From Croceicoccus sp. (GTDB lineage: Bacteria > Pseudomonadota > Alphaproteobacteria > Sphingomonadales > Sphingomonadaceae), in assembly GCA_002694745.1 (NCBI GenBank), contig NZMY01000050.1:373812-437811 (forward strand): 64,000 nt of DNA, read 5' to 3'. This document shows positions 54,286-63,762 of this stretch, one piece after another. A program made the position numbers and the translations under genes. Below the pieces are notes generated by a model that saw only the letters and a list, made by a program, of their open reading frames with translations, made no database searches and had not been told where the DNA came from. Each line of letters starts with the position of its first letter. Position 1 is the stretch's first letter.

Positions 54286-54519
54286 ATGCAGACCTATCGT
54301 CTGAAGCTGACCGATGACGGGATCGGGATCGCAAAATTCATCGACTTCGACGGCGTGGACGCAAGTTCGGCTCTGTCGGTCCTCAGCAACGAAAGCGGGG
54401 GGCGGCGCGCCGAGTTGTGGGACGGCGCCAGACTTGTCTGCACGATCGAGAGGGACAGCGAAGGCAGCGGTTTCTGGGTGGTCAATCCGGTCGTGCGCGC
54501 AAGGGCGAAAGCGGCCTGA
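54286..54519 (+). CDS. Hypothetical protein, 77 residues
   Basis: Begins MQTYRLKLTDDGIGIAKFID and contains a small alpha-beta sequence with ELWDGARLVCTIERD near the middle. No signal peptide or membrane segment. AAGGGA precedes the ATG. Not recognised; composition and codon use look like a real gene. The 152 bp upstream, after purU, hold no feature I can name. It lies 86 bp before psd. Confidence 0.65.
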   Translation: MQTYRLKLTDDGIGIAKFIDFDGVDASSALSVLSNESGGRRAELWDGARLVCTIERDSEGSGFWVVNPVVRARAKAA

Positions 54520-54605
54520 CCGGCGGGCCGGATCCCGCCTCTGCAACCGGGGGTTGGTCAAGCGTCACGCTTGCCGGTGCGCGCGGCAAGCCCTAGATGG
54601 TCTGA

Positions 54606-55358
54606 ATGGCAGGTGAAATTCTCGACAACGAAGGACGCGGCGAGGCTGGCTGGAGCTGGCCGCCGATCCATCCCGAGGGCCGCAAATACGGATTGATCGC
54701 AGGCGTCGTCGCGCTGTTCTTCCTGTTGGTGGTGGACTGGGAGATTGTCGGCTGGCCGCTGGTGCTGCTGACCATCGGCGTGTTCGCGTTCTTTCGCGAT
54801 CCAAAGCGCGTGGTGCCGCAGGATCCCGATGCGATCATCGCGCCCGCGGACGGTCTCGTCACGCTGATCCGCCGGGTTCCGCCGCCGCCCGAACTGCAAC
54901 TCGACGACGGGTCGGGTTCGGCGGGCCTTGGGACGGAGGAGCTGCTTCGCGTCTCGATTTTCATGAGCGTGTTCGATGTGCACATCAATCGCGCGCCGAT
55001 TTCGGGCACGCTTCGGCGCCTCGTCTATATTCCCGGCAAGTTCGTGAACGCCGATCTCGACAAGGCGAGCGAGGATAACGAACGGCAGCACCTGCTGATG
55101 GAGCGAGACGATGGCGTGCTGGTCGGCTTTACCCAGATTGCCGGTCTTGTCGCGCGGCGCATCGTGCCTTTCGTCAAGCCGGGCGACATGCTGGCCGCGG
55201 GACAGCGCGTCGGGCTGATCCGGTTCGGCAGCCGGGTGGATATCTATCTTCCCGCCAATACCGAGCCGAGCGTGGTGCTGGGCCAGACAACCATTGCCGG
55301 CGAAACGGTGATTGCCCGGATCGGCCAGAGCAGGTTGATCGAAGGCATCGCGCTTTGA
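54606..55358 (+). CDS. psd: Phosphatidylserine decarboxylase (short alphaproteobacterial type)
   Basis: Makes phosphatidylethanolamine from phosphatidylserine. The 250-residue proenzyme has a membrane segment near residues 28-60, the FFRDPKR motif, [13 protein letters not shown], and the self-cleavage site in [11 protein letters not shown] (Gly-Ser, pyruvoyl formed at Ser). Its stop overlaps the TTG start of pssA (TTGA), so the two steps of PE synthesis are coupled. Confidence 0.96.
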   Translation: MAGEILDNEGRGEAGWSWPPIHPEGRKYGLIAGVVALFFLLVVDWEIVGWPLVLLTIGVFAFFRDPKRVVPQDPDAIIAPADGLVTLIRRVPPPPELQLDDGSGSAGLGTEELLRVSIFMSVFDVHINRAPISGTLRRLVYIPGKFVNADLDKASEDNERQHLLMERDDGVLVGFTQIAGLVARRIVPFVKPGDMLAAGQRVGLIRFGSRVDIYLPANTEPSVVLGQTTIAGETVIARIGQSRLIEGIAL

Positions 55359-56236
55359 CCGGGGAAGACGCTTCGACCAAGGGCGATAAGGACAAATTCG
55401 ATATGTCGAACGAACGGGATTCCATGTCGGGCGACATAGGTCCGCGCATTACGCATGGCGAACGGCCCGTGCCGGCGCGGCGGTCGAGGGGGCTTTCCAT
55501 GCGCGCGGTGACGCCCAACGCGATCACCGCGGCTGCGCTGTGCCTTGGCCTGACCGGCATTCGGCTGGCGATCGACGGCAACTGGCAATTGTCGATCCTC
55601 GCCGTGCTGACGGCGGGCGCGCTGGACGGTATCGATGGCCGCATCGCGCGTTTGCTCAAGGCGCAGAGCCGGTTCGGCGCAGAGCTGGACAGCCTGGCCG
55701 ATTCGCTGTCGTTCGGCGTTGCGCCCGCATTGATCCTGTTTCTTTGGTCGCTGCAGGACCTGCCGCGGATCGGCTGGTTCGCCTCGCTGGCGCTGGCGAT
55801 GTGCTGCATGCTGCGCCTGGCGCGTTTCAACGCCCAGATCGACGAGGAGGAGCAGCCGCACAAGTCCGCCGGTTTCCTGACCGGCGTGCCCGCGCCCGTG
55901 GGCGGGGGGCTGGCGTTCCTGCCGCTCTATCTATGGATGGCGACCGACGAGCCCATTTTCCGTGAGCCGGTGCTGGTGGCCGTGTGGGTCGTCCTTATCG
56001 CCTTCTTGATGATCTCGAACCTTGCCACGCTGAGCTGGACCTCGATCAAGCCGGGCCGGTCGATCCGGATCGAGATCATCGCCCTCGTCGGCCTGCTGGG
56101 CGCGGCCTTGCTGCTTGAGCCGTGGCTGTCGCTGGTCGCCGTGTGCGTCGTCTATATCGCGCTGCTGCCCATTGGCTGGTGGCGCTATCGCAAGGTCAGG
56201 CGGCGGCGGGCAGCCGAACGTTCGGCGATCGGCTGA
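55355..56236 (+). CDS. pssA: CDP-diacylglycerol-serine O-phosphatidyltransferase
   Basis: Integral membrane enzyme making phosphatidylserine from CDP-diacylglycerol and serine. The 293-residue protein has the CDP-alcohol phosphatidyltransferase motif D-G-x2-A-R-x8-G-x3-D-x3-D in [19 protein letters not shown], plus about seven membrane segments. Start TTG at 55355 overlaps the psd stop. The N-terminal 45 residues are polar and variable, so an internal ATG start is possible. Confidence 0.95.
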   Translation: MTGEDASTKGDKDKFDMSNERDSMSGDIGPRITHGERPVPARRSRGLSMRAVTPNAITAAALCLGLTGIRLAIDGNWQLSILAVLTAGALDGIDGRIARLLKAQSRFGAELDSLADSLSFGVAPALILFLWSLQDLPRIGWFASLALAMCCMLRLARFNAQIDEEEQPHKSAGFLTGVPAPVGGGLAFLPLYLWMATDEPIFREPVLVAVWVVLIAFLMISNLATLSWTSIKPGRSIRIEIIALVGLLGAALLLEPWLSLVAVCVVYIALLPIGWWRYRKVRRRRAAERSAIG

Positions 56237-56459
56237 CATCGCCTGCTGGCAGCGGCCGGGACAGGGGCAGGGCGACGATATTTGCCCCGCGTGCCGATTG
56301 CCGATGAACGCGAACGGGCAAGGCCTGCCCGGAATGATCGCCGCCAAGATCGCGATAGGTGGTCGCCATATCGCGCAGCATCAGCCGGATCGCGACGACA
56401 CAGCCGAGGGCGAGGGCGGCGAAAGAGATGACGGGTGCCAGTGCGGCAATGTCGGTCAT
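56196..56459 (-). CDS. Small membrane protein, about 87 residues
   Basis: A minus-strand ORF starting MTDIAALAPVISFAALALGC, with one membrane segment (residues 6-26) and a polar tail (RDMATTYRDLGGDHSGQALP). A GGGG run lies about 10 nt upstream of the ATG. A GTG at 56561 in the same frame, with GAGGAAC upstream, would add 34 residues. Its 3' end overlaps the 3' end of pssA by 41 nt on the opposite strand. Not a family I recognise. A GTTC-N7-GTTC sequence lies about 107 bp upstream of the ATG. Confidence 0.5.
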   Translation of the reverse strand: MTDIAALAPVISFAALALGCVVAIRLMLRDMATTYRDLGGDHSGQALPVRVHRQSARGANIVALPLSRPLPAGDVSRSPNVRLPAAA

Positions 56460-56565
56460 GATATACGATCCCCTTTTGTTCCGTACATCATTCTGATAGA
56501 ACGGATGCGAACGGACATTCGATTGAACAGGTGTAGATACGTAATTGACTTTGAGTGACACCTTT

Positions 56566-56580
56566 GTTCCTCATTTGTTC
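56566..56580. promoter_or_regulatory. Possible LexA (SOS) box
   Basis: GTTCCTCATTTGTTC matches the alphaproteobacterial LexA consensus GTTC-N7-GTTC exactly. It lies upstream of the small minus-strand membrane protein gene. Eight fixed bases are expected about once or twice by chance on both strands of a window this size, so support is weak. Confidence 0.3.
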
Positions 56581-56812
56581 TCACCCGTCAAGCGATTTCG
56601 GACATGCTCCCCGTATGGCGGGATTCGACAGGGGGCTTCCCAAGGCCGCCTCTTGCCGCTAAGGGCGCGTCGTTCGCGTGAATTCCGGCATCGATTCCCG
56701 ATGCGGTAACGCGGGCAAATCCACATGGAAGGCACACATCAACCGGTGCCGCGGGGCGTTCATCGCCCTGGGTCATCCGCCTTCCAGAGGTCAAACCGGA
56801 AAGGAAACGATT

Positions 56813-57565
56813 ATGGCGTCCACTGGCGTCACCATGCAGCAATTGATCGAGGCCGGCGCACACTTCGGCCACCAGACCCACCGCTGGAACCCGCGGATGA
56901 AGCCGTATATCTTCGGCGCCCGCAACGGTGTTCACATCATCGACCTGTCGCAGACCGTGCCGCTGTTCCAGCGCGCGCTCGACTTCGTGTCGGCCACCGC
57001 GCAGGCGGGCGGCAAGGTGCTGTTCGTCGGCACCAAGAGGCAGGCGCAGGACCCGATCCGCGAAGCCGCGCTCGCTTCGGGCCAGTATTTCGTGAACCAT
57101 CGCTGGCTGGGCGGCATGCTGACCAACTGGCAGACCGTGTCGAAGTCGATCAAGAAGCTGAAGACCATCGAGGAACAGCTTTCGGGCGACGTATCGGGCC
57201 TGACCAAGAAGGAAATCCTCGACATGACCCGCAAGCGGGACAAGCTCGAGCTTTCGCTGGGCGGCATCCGCGACATGGGCGGCATTCCCGACGTGATGTT
57301 CGTGATCGACGCCAATGTCGAGGAACTGGCCATCAAGGAAGCCAACGTGCTTGGCATCCCCGTCGTTGCCGTGCTCGACACCAATGTCGATCCCTCGGGC
57401 ATCGCGTTCCCGATTCCGGGCAACGATGACGCGGCCCGCGCCGTGCGCCTGTACTGTGACGCCATTGCCGAGGCGGCACGCCGCGGCGGCCAGCAGGGCG
57501 TGGCCGACTCCGGCGTCGACATCGGCGCCATGGAAGAGCCGGTTGCGGAAGAAGTCGCCGGCTGA
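56813..57565 (+). CDS. rpsB: 30S ribosomal protein S2
   Basis: Small subunit ribosomal protein. The 250-residue sequence starts [20 protein letters not shown] and has [37 protein letters not shown] and the [16 protein letters not shown] signature, with a normal acidic tail. GAAAGGAAA precedes the ATG. The 230 bp upstream, after the LexA-like site, form the leader, where S2 autoregulates in many bacteria; I see no defined structure there. tsf follows after 146 bp. Confidence 0.98.
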   Translation: MASTGVTMQQLIEAGAHFGHQTHRWNPRMKPYIFGARNGVHIIDLSQTVPLFQRALDFVSATAQAGGKVLFVGTKRQAQDPIREAALASGQYFVNHRWLGGMLTNWQTVSKSIKKLKTIEEQLSGDVSGLTKKEILDMTRKRDKLELSLGGIRDMGGIPDVMFVIDANVEELAIKEANVLGIPVVAVLDTNVDPSGIAFPIPGNDDAARAVRLYCDAIAEAARRGGQQGVADSGVDIGAMEEPVAEEVAG

Positions 57566-57711
57566 TCCGGTTTTGACGCGGCGCATGGCCTTGCCGTCAT
57601 GCCCGCGTCACCGAAGGCTGCTTGAGAAGCGGCCTTTACGGAAAATTTCTGCCCGGCCTGTCTGCGCATGGCGCGCCTGCCGGGCATCACATCTGAAAAA
57701 GGACATGAGCG

Positions 57712-58635
57712 ATGGCTTACACCGCCGCTGACGTGAAGGCCCTGCGCGAGAAGAGCGGCGCAGGCATGATGGACTGCAAGAAGGCGCTGGAAGAAACGAA
57801 CGGCGACATGGAAGCCGCCGTCGACTTCCTGCGTGCCAAGGGCCTTGCCGCCGCCGCCAAGAAGTCCAGCCGCACCGCGGCCGAGGGCCTGGTCGGCGTC
57901 GCCGTCGAAGGCACCAAGGGCGTTGCGGTCGAGGTGAACTCGGAAACCGATTTCGTCGCCAAGAACGAGCAGTTCCAGGATTTCGTCCGCACCGCGACGC
58001 AGGTTGCCCTGAACGTCGACGGCGACGATGTCGAGGCGCTGAAGGCCGCTTCCTATCCCGGCGGCAGCACCGTCGGCGAAAAGCTGACCGACAATGTCGC
58101 CACCATCGGAGAGAACCAGCAGATCCGCCGCATCAAGTCGGTCGCGGTCAGCGAAGGCGTGGTCGTGCCCTATATGCACAATGCCGCCGCGCCGAACCTC
58201 GGCAAGATCGGCGTTCTGGTCGCGCTGGAAAGCTCGGCCCCGACCGAGAAGCTGGAAGAGCTGGGCCGTCAGCTGGCCATGCACATCGCCGCGGCGTTCC
58301 CGCAGGCGCTGACCGCCGAAGGCCTCGACGCCGAAGTGATCGAGCGTGAACGCGCGATCGCCCGCGACAAGGCGGCCGAAAGCGGCAAGCCCGAGAACGT
58401 GCAGGAAAAGATGGTCGAAGGCGCCGTGGCGAAATACGCCAAGGAGAACGCTCTGCTGTCGCAGATCTTCGTCATGGACAACAAGACGCCGGTCCAGCAG
58501 GTCGTCGATCAGGCCGGCAAGGATGCAGGCGCCAAGATTGTGCTCAAGGACTATGTCCGCTTCCAGCTGGGCGAAGGCATCGAGAAGGAAGACAGCGACT
58601 TCGCAGCCGAAGTCGCCGCTGCCGTCGGCGGCTGA
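57712..58635 (+). CDS. tsf: Elongation factor Ts
   Basis: Guanine-nucleotide exchange factor for EF-Tu. The 307-residue protein has an N-terminal UBA-like segment ([23 protein letters not shown]), the EF-Ts signature [13 protein letters not shown], and a complete C-terminal domain ([20 protein letters not shown]). AAAAAGGA precedes the ATG. It is cotranscribed with rpsB and closed by a strong terminator, separating it from the downstream genes. Confidence 0.98.
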   Translation: MAYTAADVKALREKSGAGMMDCKKALEETNGDMEAAVDFLRAKGLAAAAKKSSRTAAEGLVGVAVEGTKGVAVEVNSETDFVAKNEQFQDFVRTATQVALNVDGDDVEALKAASYPGGSTVGEKLTDNVATIGENQQIRRIKSVAVSEGVVVPYMHNAAAPNLGKIGVLVALESSAPTEKLEELGRQLAMHIAAAFPQALTAEGLDAEVIERERAIARDKAAESGKPENVQEKMVEGAVAKYAKENALLSQIFVMDNKTPVQQVVDQAGKDAGAKIVLKDYVRFQLGEGIEKEDSDFAAEVAAAVGG

Positions 58636-58682
58636 TCGTTCAGCCAGTGCCGATGCCCGGAATTGTCCGGGCCAATTGATTA

Positions 58683-58714
58683 CGGGCCGGAGGGATATCC
58701 TTCCGGCCCGTTTT
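58683..58714 (+). terminator. Rho-independent terminator after tsf
   Basis: CGGGCCGGAGGG pairs with CCTTCCGGCCCG (12-bp stem with one G-T pair, ATAT loop), followed by TTTTCG. A smaller hairpin, GCCCGGA/TCCGGGC, lies just upstream at 58654-58671. Confidence 0.93.
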
Positions 58715-58754
58715 CGTGTCGGGCCTGTTTTCGTACCGGGCTGGCCCAAGTAAA

Positions 58755-58772
58755 AAACATGCATGATTGACT
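58755..58772. promoter_or_regulatory. Predicted TetR operator 9 (distant regulon member)
   Basis: AAACATGCATGATTGACT. The left arm and centre are perfect and the right arm has two mismatches. It lies 106 bp before the carboxymuconolactone-decarboxylase-family gene and just after the tsf terminator, 17 kb from the nearest other copy. Confidence 0.65.
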
Positions 58773-58877
58773 CTTTCGTCGGGGTGCGTACCCTCTGGCG
58801 CGCTAAGAACGGCCGGCGCTGCCCGGTGCCCCACGCGGTCCTGCGCATGCGACCGGCTCACCAAGGAGAGCCCTGTC

Positions 58878-59417
58878 ATGCGTGTTGCACTCGACCCCCA
58901 GCCAGAAGCTGCGATCCCCGATCTGGCGCAGCAATATTCGCCCGATCTGATCAAGGCGGGCAATATGTTCGCCGTCGCGCCCTATCGCTTTTCGACCCTA
59001 CCGCTTCGCCTGTTTGAGGCGTGCCGGATCGCCACCGCGGTCATCAACGGCTGTATCGTGTGCAAGAACTGGCGGGCGCAGCGCGATCTGGCATCGCTGG
59101 GTCTGGACAAGGGCGTCGTGGACCAGCCCGAGAAGCCCGACGAGGCGATGTATCAGGCAGTGCTGAACGGCGATCTGTCGGTCCTGTCGCCCAAGGAACG
59201 CATCGCCGTGCGCTTTTCGCAGCGCATGGGCACCGATCCCGACGAGCTTGGCAATGACGACGCGTTCTGGAGCGAGCTGAAGCAGCACCTTACCGATGCG
59301 GAGATCGTCGAGCTGACCCATTGCACCGCGGCATGGATGGCGATGGGCCGCGTGGCGCATGTTCTGGGAGTCGACACCGTCTGTTCGGTCGGCGGACCGC
59401 TAGAAGAGGCGGCCTGA
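58878..59417 (+). CDS. Carboxymuconolactone decarboxylase (CMD) family protein
   Basis: A 179-residue helical protein of the CMD/AhpD superfamily. The CxxC site is CIVCKNWRAQRD, with Arg where AhpD has the third His, and the second motif is ELTHCTAAWMAMGRVAHVLG. Family members are lactone decarboxylases, AhpD-like thiol enzymes or uncharacterised; the reaction is not assignable. AAGGAGAG precedes the ATG at 58878. It is not part of the conserved tsf-pyrH order, has its own operator-like site upstream, and looks like an inserted member of the catabolic regulon. Confidence 0.86.
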   Translation: MRVALDPQPEAAIPDLAQQYSPDLIKAGNMFAVAPYRFSTLPLRLFEACRIATAVINGCIVCKNWRAQRDLASLGLDKGVVDQPEKPDEAMYQAVLNGDLSVLSPKERIAVRFSQRMGTDPDELGNDDAFWSELKQHLTDAEIVELTHCTAAWMAMGRVAHVLGVDTVCSVGGPLEEAA

Positions 59418-59714
59418 ACACCGACGAGAGCAAGTTGCCAAGACCACTGTCGCCTCGGCAGGATCGTCGGGGCGCAGAGGCTTGGGTTCTGATATCTGTC
59501 TCCGCGAGGCAGGTTCGCTTTTCAGCCAAGATCTGGGCGGACGCGCGGAAGGGCGCGCCAGCAAGCGTGGCACCATCGGGGCGAGCCGCATAAGGTCGAG
59601 TCCTTTCTACGGCAAAATTGCGGGCGATACTCTCCAACAGCGCCCTTGGCTTTCGCGCGCGGCGGTTTTAAGGCCTCTTCACTCCTTCACCGTCCGCGCA
59701 GAGACTTGTCCTTC
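59418..59714 (+). other. Intergenic region between the CMD gene and pyrH
   Basis: About 297 bp without a gene I can support. Short open frames here lack ribosome sites and family resemblance. It probably holds the promoter of the pyrH-frr-uppS-cdsA-dxr unit, but no clear -35/-10 pair, operator copy or terminator was recognised. Confidence 0.4.
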
Positions 59715-60437
59715 ATGCCCCTTCCGCAATTCAAACGCATCCTCCTGAAGCTTTCGGGCGAAGTGCTGATGGGCGATCAGCCCTTTGGCATCGATACCGA
59801 TTATGTCGCCAAGCTGGCGCAGGAGGTGAAGGCGGCGAAGGAAACGGGCCTTGAAATCTGCCTTGTCATCGGCGGCGGAAACATCTTTCGCGGCATGGCG
59901 GGCGCGGCCAAGGGGATGGACCGCGCGCAGGCCGATTACATGGGCATGCTGGCGACCGTGATGAACGCGCTGGCGATGCAGAGCGCGCTGGAACAGATCG
60001 GCGTCGAAACCCGCGTGCAATCCGCCGTGCAGATGGACCAGGTGTGCGAACCGGTGATCCGGCGCCGCGCCGAGCGCCACATGGAAAAGGGCCGGATCGT
60101 GATCTTTGCCGCCGGAGTCGGCGCGCCCTATTTCACCACCGACAGCGGCGCGGCCCTGCGCGCGGCGGAGATGCGCTGCGACGCCTTGTTCAAGGGCACC
60201 AGCGTCGATGGCGTCTATAACGCCGATCCAAAGAAGGATCCGTCGGCGGTGCGTTACGAAACCGTGGGTTACGACAAGGTGCTGGCCGATAATCTGAAGG
60301 TCATGGACGCCAGCGCGGTTGCGCTGTGCCGCGACAATGACATTCCCATCGTCGTGTTCTCCATCCGCGAGCGGGGCAATCTGGCCCGCGTGCTGGCGGG
60401 CGAGGGGACGCAGACTGTGGTGGGCAATTCCGACTGA
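59715..60437 (+). CDS. pyrH: Uridylate kinase
   Basis: UMP to UDP kinase, hexameric, of the amino-acid-kinase fold. The 240-residue protein has [14 protein letters not shown] at the start, GGGNIFRG, the [26 protein letters not shown] block and [13 protein letters not shown]. Start MPLPQFKRI (59715) fits the family; the longer frame does not. Followed by frr after 52 bp, the standard order. Confidence 0.98.
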   Translation: MPLPQFKRILLKLSGEVLMGDQPFGIDTDYVAKLAQEVKAAKETGLEICLVIGGGNIFRGMAGAAKGMDRAQADYMGMLATVMNALAMQSALEQIGVETRVQSAVQMDQVCEPVIRRRAERHMEKGRIVIFAAGVGAPYFTTDSGAALRAAEMRCDALFKGTSVDGVYNADPKKDPSAVRYETVGYDKVLADNLKVMDASAVALCRDNDIPIVVFSIRERGNLARVLAGEGTQTVVGNSD

Positions 60438-60489
60438 TTGTTTACGGGGTGGAGCTGCCCCGCTTGTTTCGAACCGAGAGGAACCGAAT

Positions 60490-61047
60490 ATGGCCAAATT
60501 CGACAAGGCCGATCTGGAACGCCGCATGGCAGGGGCCGTGGAATCGCTGAAGGGCGATCTGGCGGGCCTGCGCACGGGCCGCGCGAATACCTCGCTGCTC
60601 GATCCCGTGGTGGTCGAGGTCTATGGATCGATGATGCCGCTGAACCAGGTTGCGACCGTGTCCGCGCCCGAACCGCGCATGCTGGCGGTGCAGGTGTGGG
60701 ACAAGTCCAACGTGACCGCGGTGGAAAAGGGCATCGCCCATGCGGGTCTGGGCCTGAACCCCAGCATCGACGGCCAGACGCTGCGCCTGCCGATCCCCGA
60801 CCTGACCGAGGAGCGCCGCAAGGAACTGGCCAAGCTGGCCGGCAAATATGCCGAGGCGGCCAAGATCGCGATCCGCAACGTGCGCCGCGACGGCATGGAA
60901 GCGCTGAAGGAAGACGAGAAGAAGAAGGAAATCTCGGAAGACGAGCGCAAGCGTTTCGAGGACGAGGTCCAGAAGCTGACCGACAAATATGTCGCCGAAA
61001 CCGACAAGGCGGCCGAGGCGAAGGAAAAGGAAATCCTGAGCCAGTGA
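60490..61047 (+). CDS. frr: Ribosome recycling factor
   Basis: Splits post-termination ribosomes with EF-G. The 185-residue protein shows the RRF pattern: [59 protein letters not shown] and the C-terminal helix. AGAGGAA precedes the ATG at 60490. Its stop overlaps the GTG start of uppS (GTGA). Confidence 0.98.
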   Translation: MAKFDKADLERRMAGAVESLKGDLAGLRTGRANTSLLDPVVVEVYGSMMPLNQVATVSAPEPRMLAVQVWDKSNVTAVEKGIAHAGLGLNPSIDGQTLRLPIPDLTEERRKELAKLAGKYAEAAKIAIRNVRRDGMEALKEDEKKKEISEDERKRFEDEVQKLTDKYVAETDKAAEAKEKEILSQ

Positions 61048-61766
61048 ACGTGCCTGCGCCTTCGGTATCCATCGCGGGCGGCGGTGCGCATGGCGCCGGG
61101 CCGCGCCATGTCGCCATCATCATGGATGGCAACGGGCGCTGGGCCAAGAAGCGCATGCTCCCCCGCGCCATGGGTCACCGCAAGGGCGTTGAGGCGGTGC
61201 GCAGACTGGTGCGCTCGCTGCGCGGCACGGGGGTCGAGGCGCTGACGCTCTATGCCTTCAGTTCCGAGAACTGGAAGCGGACCGAGGAAGAGATCGCCGA
61301 CCTCACCACGCTGATGAAGCACTTCATCCGCTCCGATCTGGGCGAGATGATCGAGAACGGGGTGAAGCTGCGCATCATCGGCGATCATTCGGCGTTCGAA
61401 CCGGAAGCGGTCGCGTTGATCGACGACGCGCTGTCGCGCACCGCGCATAACACCGGCACCGTGCTGACCGTGGCGCTGAACTATGGCGCGCAGCAGGAGA
61501 TCGCGCGGGCGGCGGCGGCGGCGGCGCAGGCGGGCGAGGTCACCGTGGACAGCATTTCGGCGCATCTCGACACCGCCGACCTGCCGCCGCTCGACCTGCT
61601 GATCCGCACGAGCGGCGAAATTCGCCTGTCGAATTTCCTGCTGTGGCAGGCCGCCTATGCCGAGCTTTACTTCACCGAAGTGCTCTGGCCCGATTTCACG
61701 CCCGAACATTTCCAGGAAGCGGTCGCGAGTTTCGCGGGCCGCGAAAGGCGTTATGGCGGACGTTGA
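61044..61766 (+). CDS. uppS: Isoprenyl transferase (undecaprenyl diphosphate synthase)
   Basis: cis-Prenyltransferase making the C55 lipid carrier for cell-wall synthesis. About 240 residues: [20 protein letters not shown] (catalytic Asp), [27 protein letters not shown] and [26 protein letters not shown]. Start GTG at 61044 overlaps the frr stop; a second GTG at 61050 is also possible. It overlaps cdsA by 14 nt. Confidence 0.97.
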   Translation: MNVPAPSVSIAGGGAHGAGPRHVAIIMDGNGRWAKKRMLPRAMGHRKGVEAVRRLVRSLRGTGVEALTLYAFSSENWKRTEEEIADLTTLMKHFIRSDLGEMIENGVKLRIIGDHSAFEPEAVALIDDALSRTAHNTGTVLTVALNYGAQQEIARAAAAAAQAGEVTVDSISAHLDTADLPPLDLLIRTSGEIRLSNFLLWQAAYAELYFTEVLWPDFTPEHFQEAVASFAGRERRYGGR

Positions 61767-62523
61767 TCCCGCCAATGCCCCCATGCCCGAACGCAAGCGC
61801 GACCGGGTGATGCGCGCGATGCGCGTGCCGCTGGCGGTGCGCACGTCGGACCTGCCGCTGCGCCTTGCCTCGGCCGCTGTGATGCTGGGCGTGGCGGCGC
61901 TGGCATTCTGGGCCGGAACATGGGCGGTGCGCGCCTTGATCAGCGCGGTCGGCATCGCCTGTTTCTGGGAATGGCAGCGCATGGTGCGCGCGCGTTCCAT
62001 CTCCGGTTTTGCCAAGGCGATCTGGATGGCGGGCGGAGTGCTCTATATCGGGCTTGCCGCCTGGCTGATGATGGAATTGCCGCTCGACGCGCTGCCGGTG
62101 ATCATCGGGGTCGTCATCTTCACCGACAGCTGCGCCTATTTCGCGGGCCGCACATTCGGCGGGCCCAAGATCGCGCCGCGGATCAGCCCGTCGAAGACAT
62201 GGGCGGGCCTTGCGGGCGGCATGCTGGGCGCGGGGCTGTTCCTGTGGATCATCATGGCCGTGCTGATCCGGGCCGATGGTGAAACCAACCTCAGCGTGCC
62301 GCAGCTTATGTTCGCGCCGATGGGCCTGCTATTCCTGCCGATGGGCGCAGGGATGGCGATCGCCGCGCAAATGGGCGATTTTTTCGAAAGCTGGATGAAG
62401 CGCAAGGCGGCGATGAAGGATTCGTCGAACCTGATACCCGGACATGGCGGCGTGTTCGACCGGATCGACGGGCTGATGCCTGTTGCCATTCTGGTCGGTC
62501 TGGTCTTCATGTATTTCCTGTAA
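61753..62523 (+). CDS. cdsA: Phosphatidate cytidylyltransferase
   Basis: Makes CDP-diacylglycerol, the precursor used by pssA upstream in this window. The 256-residue membrane protein has about seven hydrophobic segments and the CdsA signature SPSKTWAGLAGG ... DFFESWMKRKAAMKDSSNL followed by PGHGGVFDRIDGLM. It overlaps uppS by 14 nt and dxr by 1 nt (TAATG), forming a tight operon. Confidence 0.97.
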   Translation: MADVDPANAPMPERKRDRVMRAMRVPLAVRTSDLPLRLASAAVMLGVAALAFWAGTWAVRALISAVGIACFWEWQRMVRARSISGFAKAIWMAGGVLYIGLAAWLMMELPLDALPVIIGVVIFTDSCAYFAGRTFGGPKIAPRISPSKTWAGLAGGMLGAGLFLWIIMAVLIRADGETNLSVPQLMFAPMGLLFLPMGAGMAIAAQMGDFFESWMKRKAAMKDSSNLIPGHGGVFDRIDGLMPVAILVGLVFMYFL

Positions 62524-63677
62524 TGCGCACGATTTCGATCATGGGAGCGACCGGGTCCGTCGGAACCTCGACGCTGGATCTGGTGCGGCGCGATCCGGCC
62601 GGCTGGCGCGTGGTGGCGCTGTCCGCCAATTGCAGCGCAGGCGAACTGGCCGCGCTGGCGCGCGAATTCGGTGCCGAGATCGCCATTGTCGCGGACGAAA
62701 GCTGTCTGCCCGAATTGCGCGATGCGCTGGCGGGCAGCGGCGTGGAAGCGGCAGGCGGCGAGCGCGCGCTGATCGAGGCGGCTTCGCGACCCGTCGACGT
62801 CTTCGTTGCCGCCATCGTCGGCTGTGCCGGCCTTGCCCCGACCATGGCCGCGATCGAACAGGGCGGCACCATCGCGCTCGCCAACAAGGAAGCCTTGGTC
62901 TCGGCGGGCGAGGTGATGACGGCGGCAGTGCAGCGCCACGGCGCGACCCTGCTGCCCGTGGACAGCGAGCATAATGCGATCTTCCAGTGCCTACAGGGCG
63001 GGCGCATGTCCGACGTGCGCTGGATCACGCTGACGGCCAGCGGCGGCCCATTCCGCAACGCCACCATGGCCGAGCTGAATGCCGCGACGCCCGCGCAGGC
63101 GGTCAAGCATCCCAACTGGTCCATGGGCGCGAAGATCAGCGTCGATTCCGCCACCATGATGAACAAGGGGCTGGAGTTCATCGAGGCGCATCACCTGTTT
63201 CCCGTCGGGCTGGACCGGCTGCGCATCATCGTCCACCCGCAGTCCATCGTGCATTCCATGGTCGAATATCGCGACGGATCGACGCTGGCGCAGCTTGGCC
63301 CTTCGGACATGCGCGTGCCCATCGCAAGCGCGCTGGCGTGGCCCGCGCGCATGGATACGCCGTGCGATCCGCTCGACCTGGCGGCCATCGGCACGCTGGA
63401 ATTCCGCGCGCCGGACGAGACGCGCTTTCCCGCGACAAGGCTGGCGCGCGAGGCCGCTTCGCATGGCGGCGCGGCGCCCGCGGTGCTGAATGCCGCGAAC
63501 GAGATCGCGGTGGCCGCTTTCCTCGCCGGTCAGATCGGGTTCACCCGGATTGCGGCAATGGCGGAGGACATGCTCCAGCAAGGGACGCTTCCGCCGCCGC
63601 CCGCCACGCTGGACGAGGTTCTGCTAGTCGATAGCGAGACGCGGACAAGGGCGCGGGCGCTGCTGCAGGCGGCCTGA
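62523..63677 (+). CDS. dxr: 1-deoxy-D-xylulose 5-phosphate reductoisomerase
   Basis: Second enzyme of the non-mevalonate isoprenoid pathway, NADPH-dependent, supplying precursors for UppS. The 384-residue protein begins MRTISIMGATGSVGTSTLDL (NADPH fold), then ALANKEALVSAGEVM, PVDSEHNAIFQCL and the metal/substrate region SASGGPFRN-like (TASGGPFRN), HPNWSMGAKISVDSATMMNKGLE. Its start shares one base with the cdsA stop. Confidence 0.97.
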   Translation: MRTISIMGATGSVGTSTLDLVRRDPAGWRVVALSANCSAGELAALAREFGAEIAIVADESCLPELRDALAGSGVEAAGGERALIEAASRPVDVFVAAIVGCAGLAPTMAAIEQGGTIALANKEALVSAGEVMTAAVQRHGATLLPVDSEHNAIFQCLQGGRMSDVRWITLTASGGPFRNATMAELNAATPAQAVKHPNWSMGAKISVDSATMMNKGLEFIEAHHLFPVGLDRLRIIVHPQSIVHSMVEYRDGSTLAQLGPSDMRVPIASALAWPARMDTPCDPLDLAAIGTLEFRAPDETRFPATRLAREAASHGGAAPAVLNAANEIAVAAFLAGQIGFTRIAAMAEDMLQQGTLPPPPATLDEVLLVDSETRTRARALLQAA

Positions 63678-63762
63678 CGCGCAAGGCCCTGCCCCGGCGG
63701 GCGATTCTCGCTTGGAGCGCGGCGCGCGGCGGGTTAACAGGGGCGGCTAACAAAGGCTTTCG

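Noticed and set aside
56499..56512. Second LexA-like repeat GAAC-N6-GAAC
   Set aside because: Spacing is 6 rather than 7 bases and does not fit the consensus.
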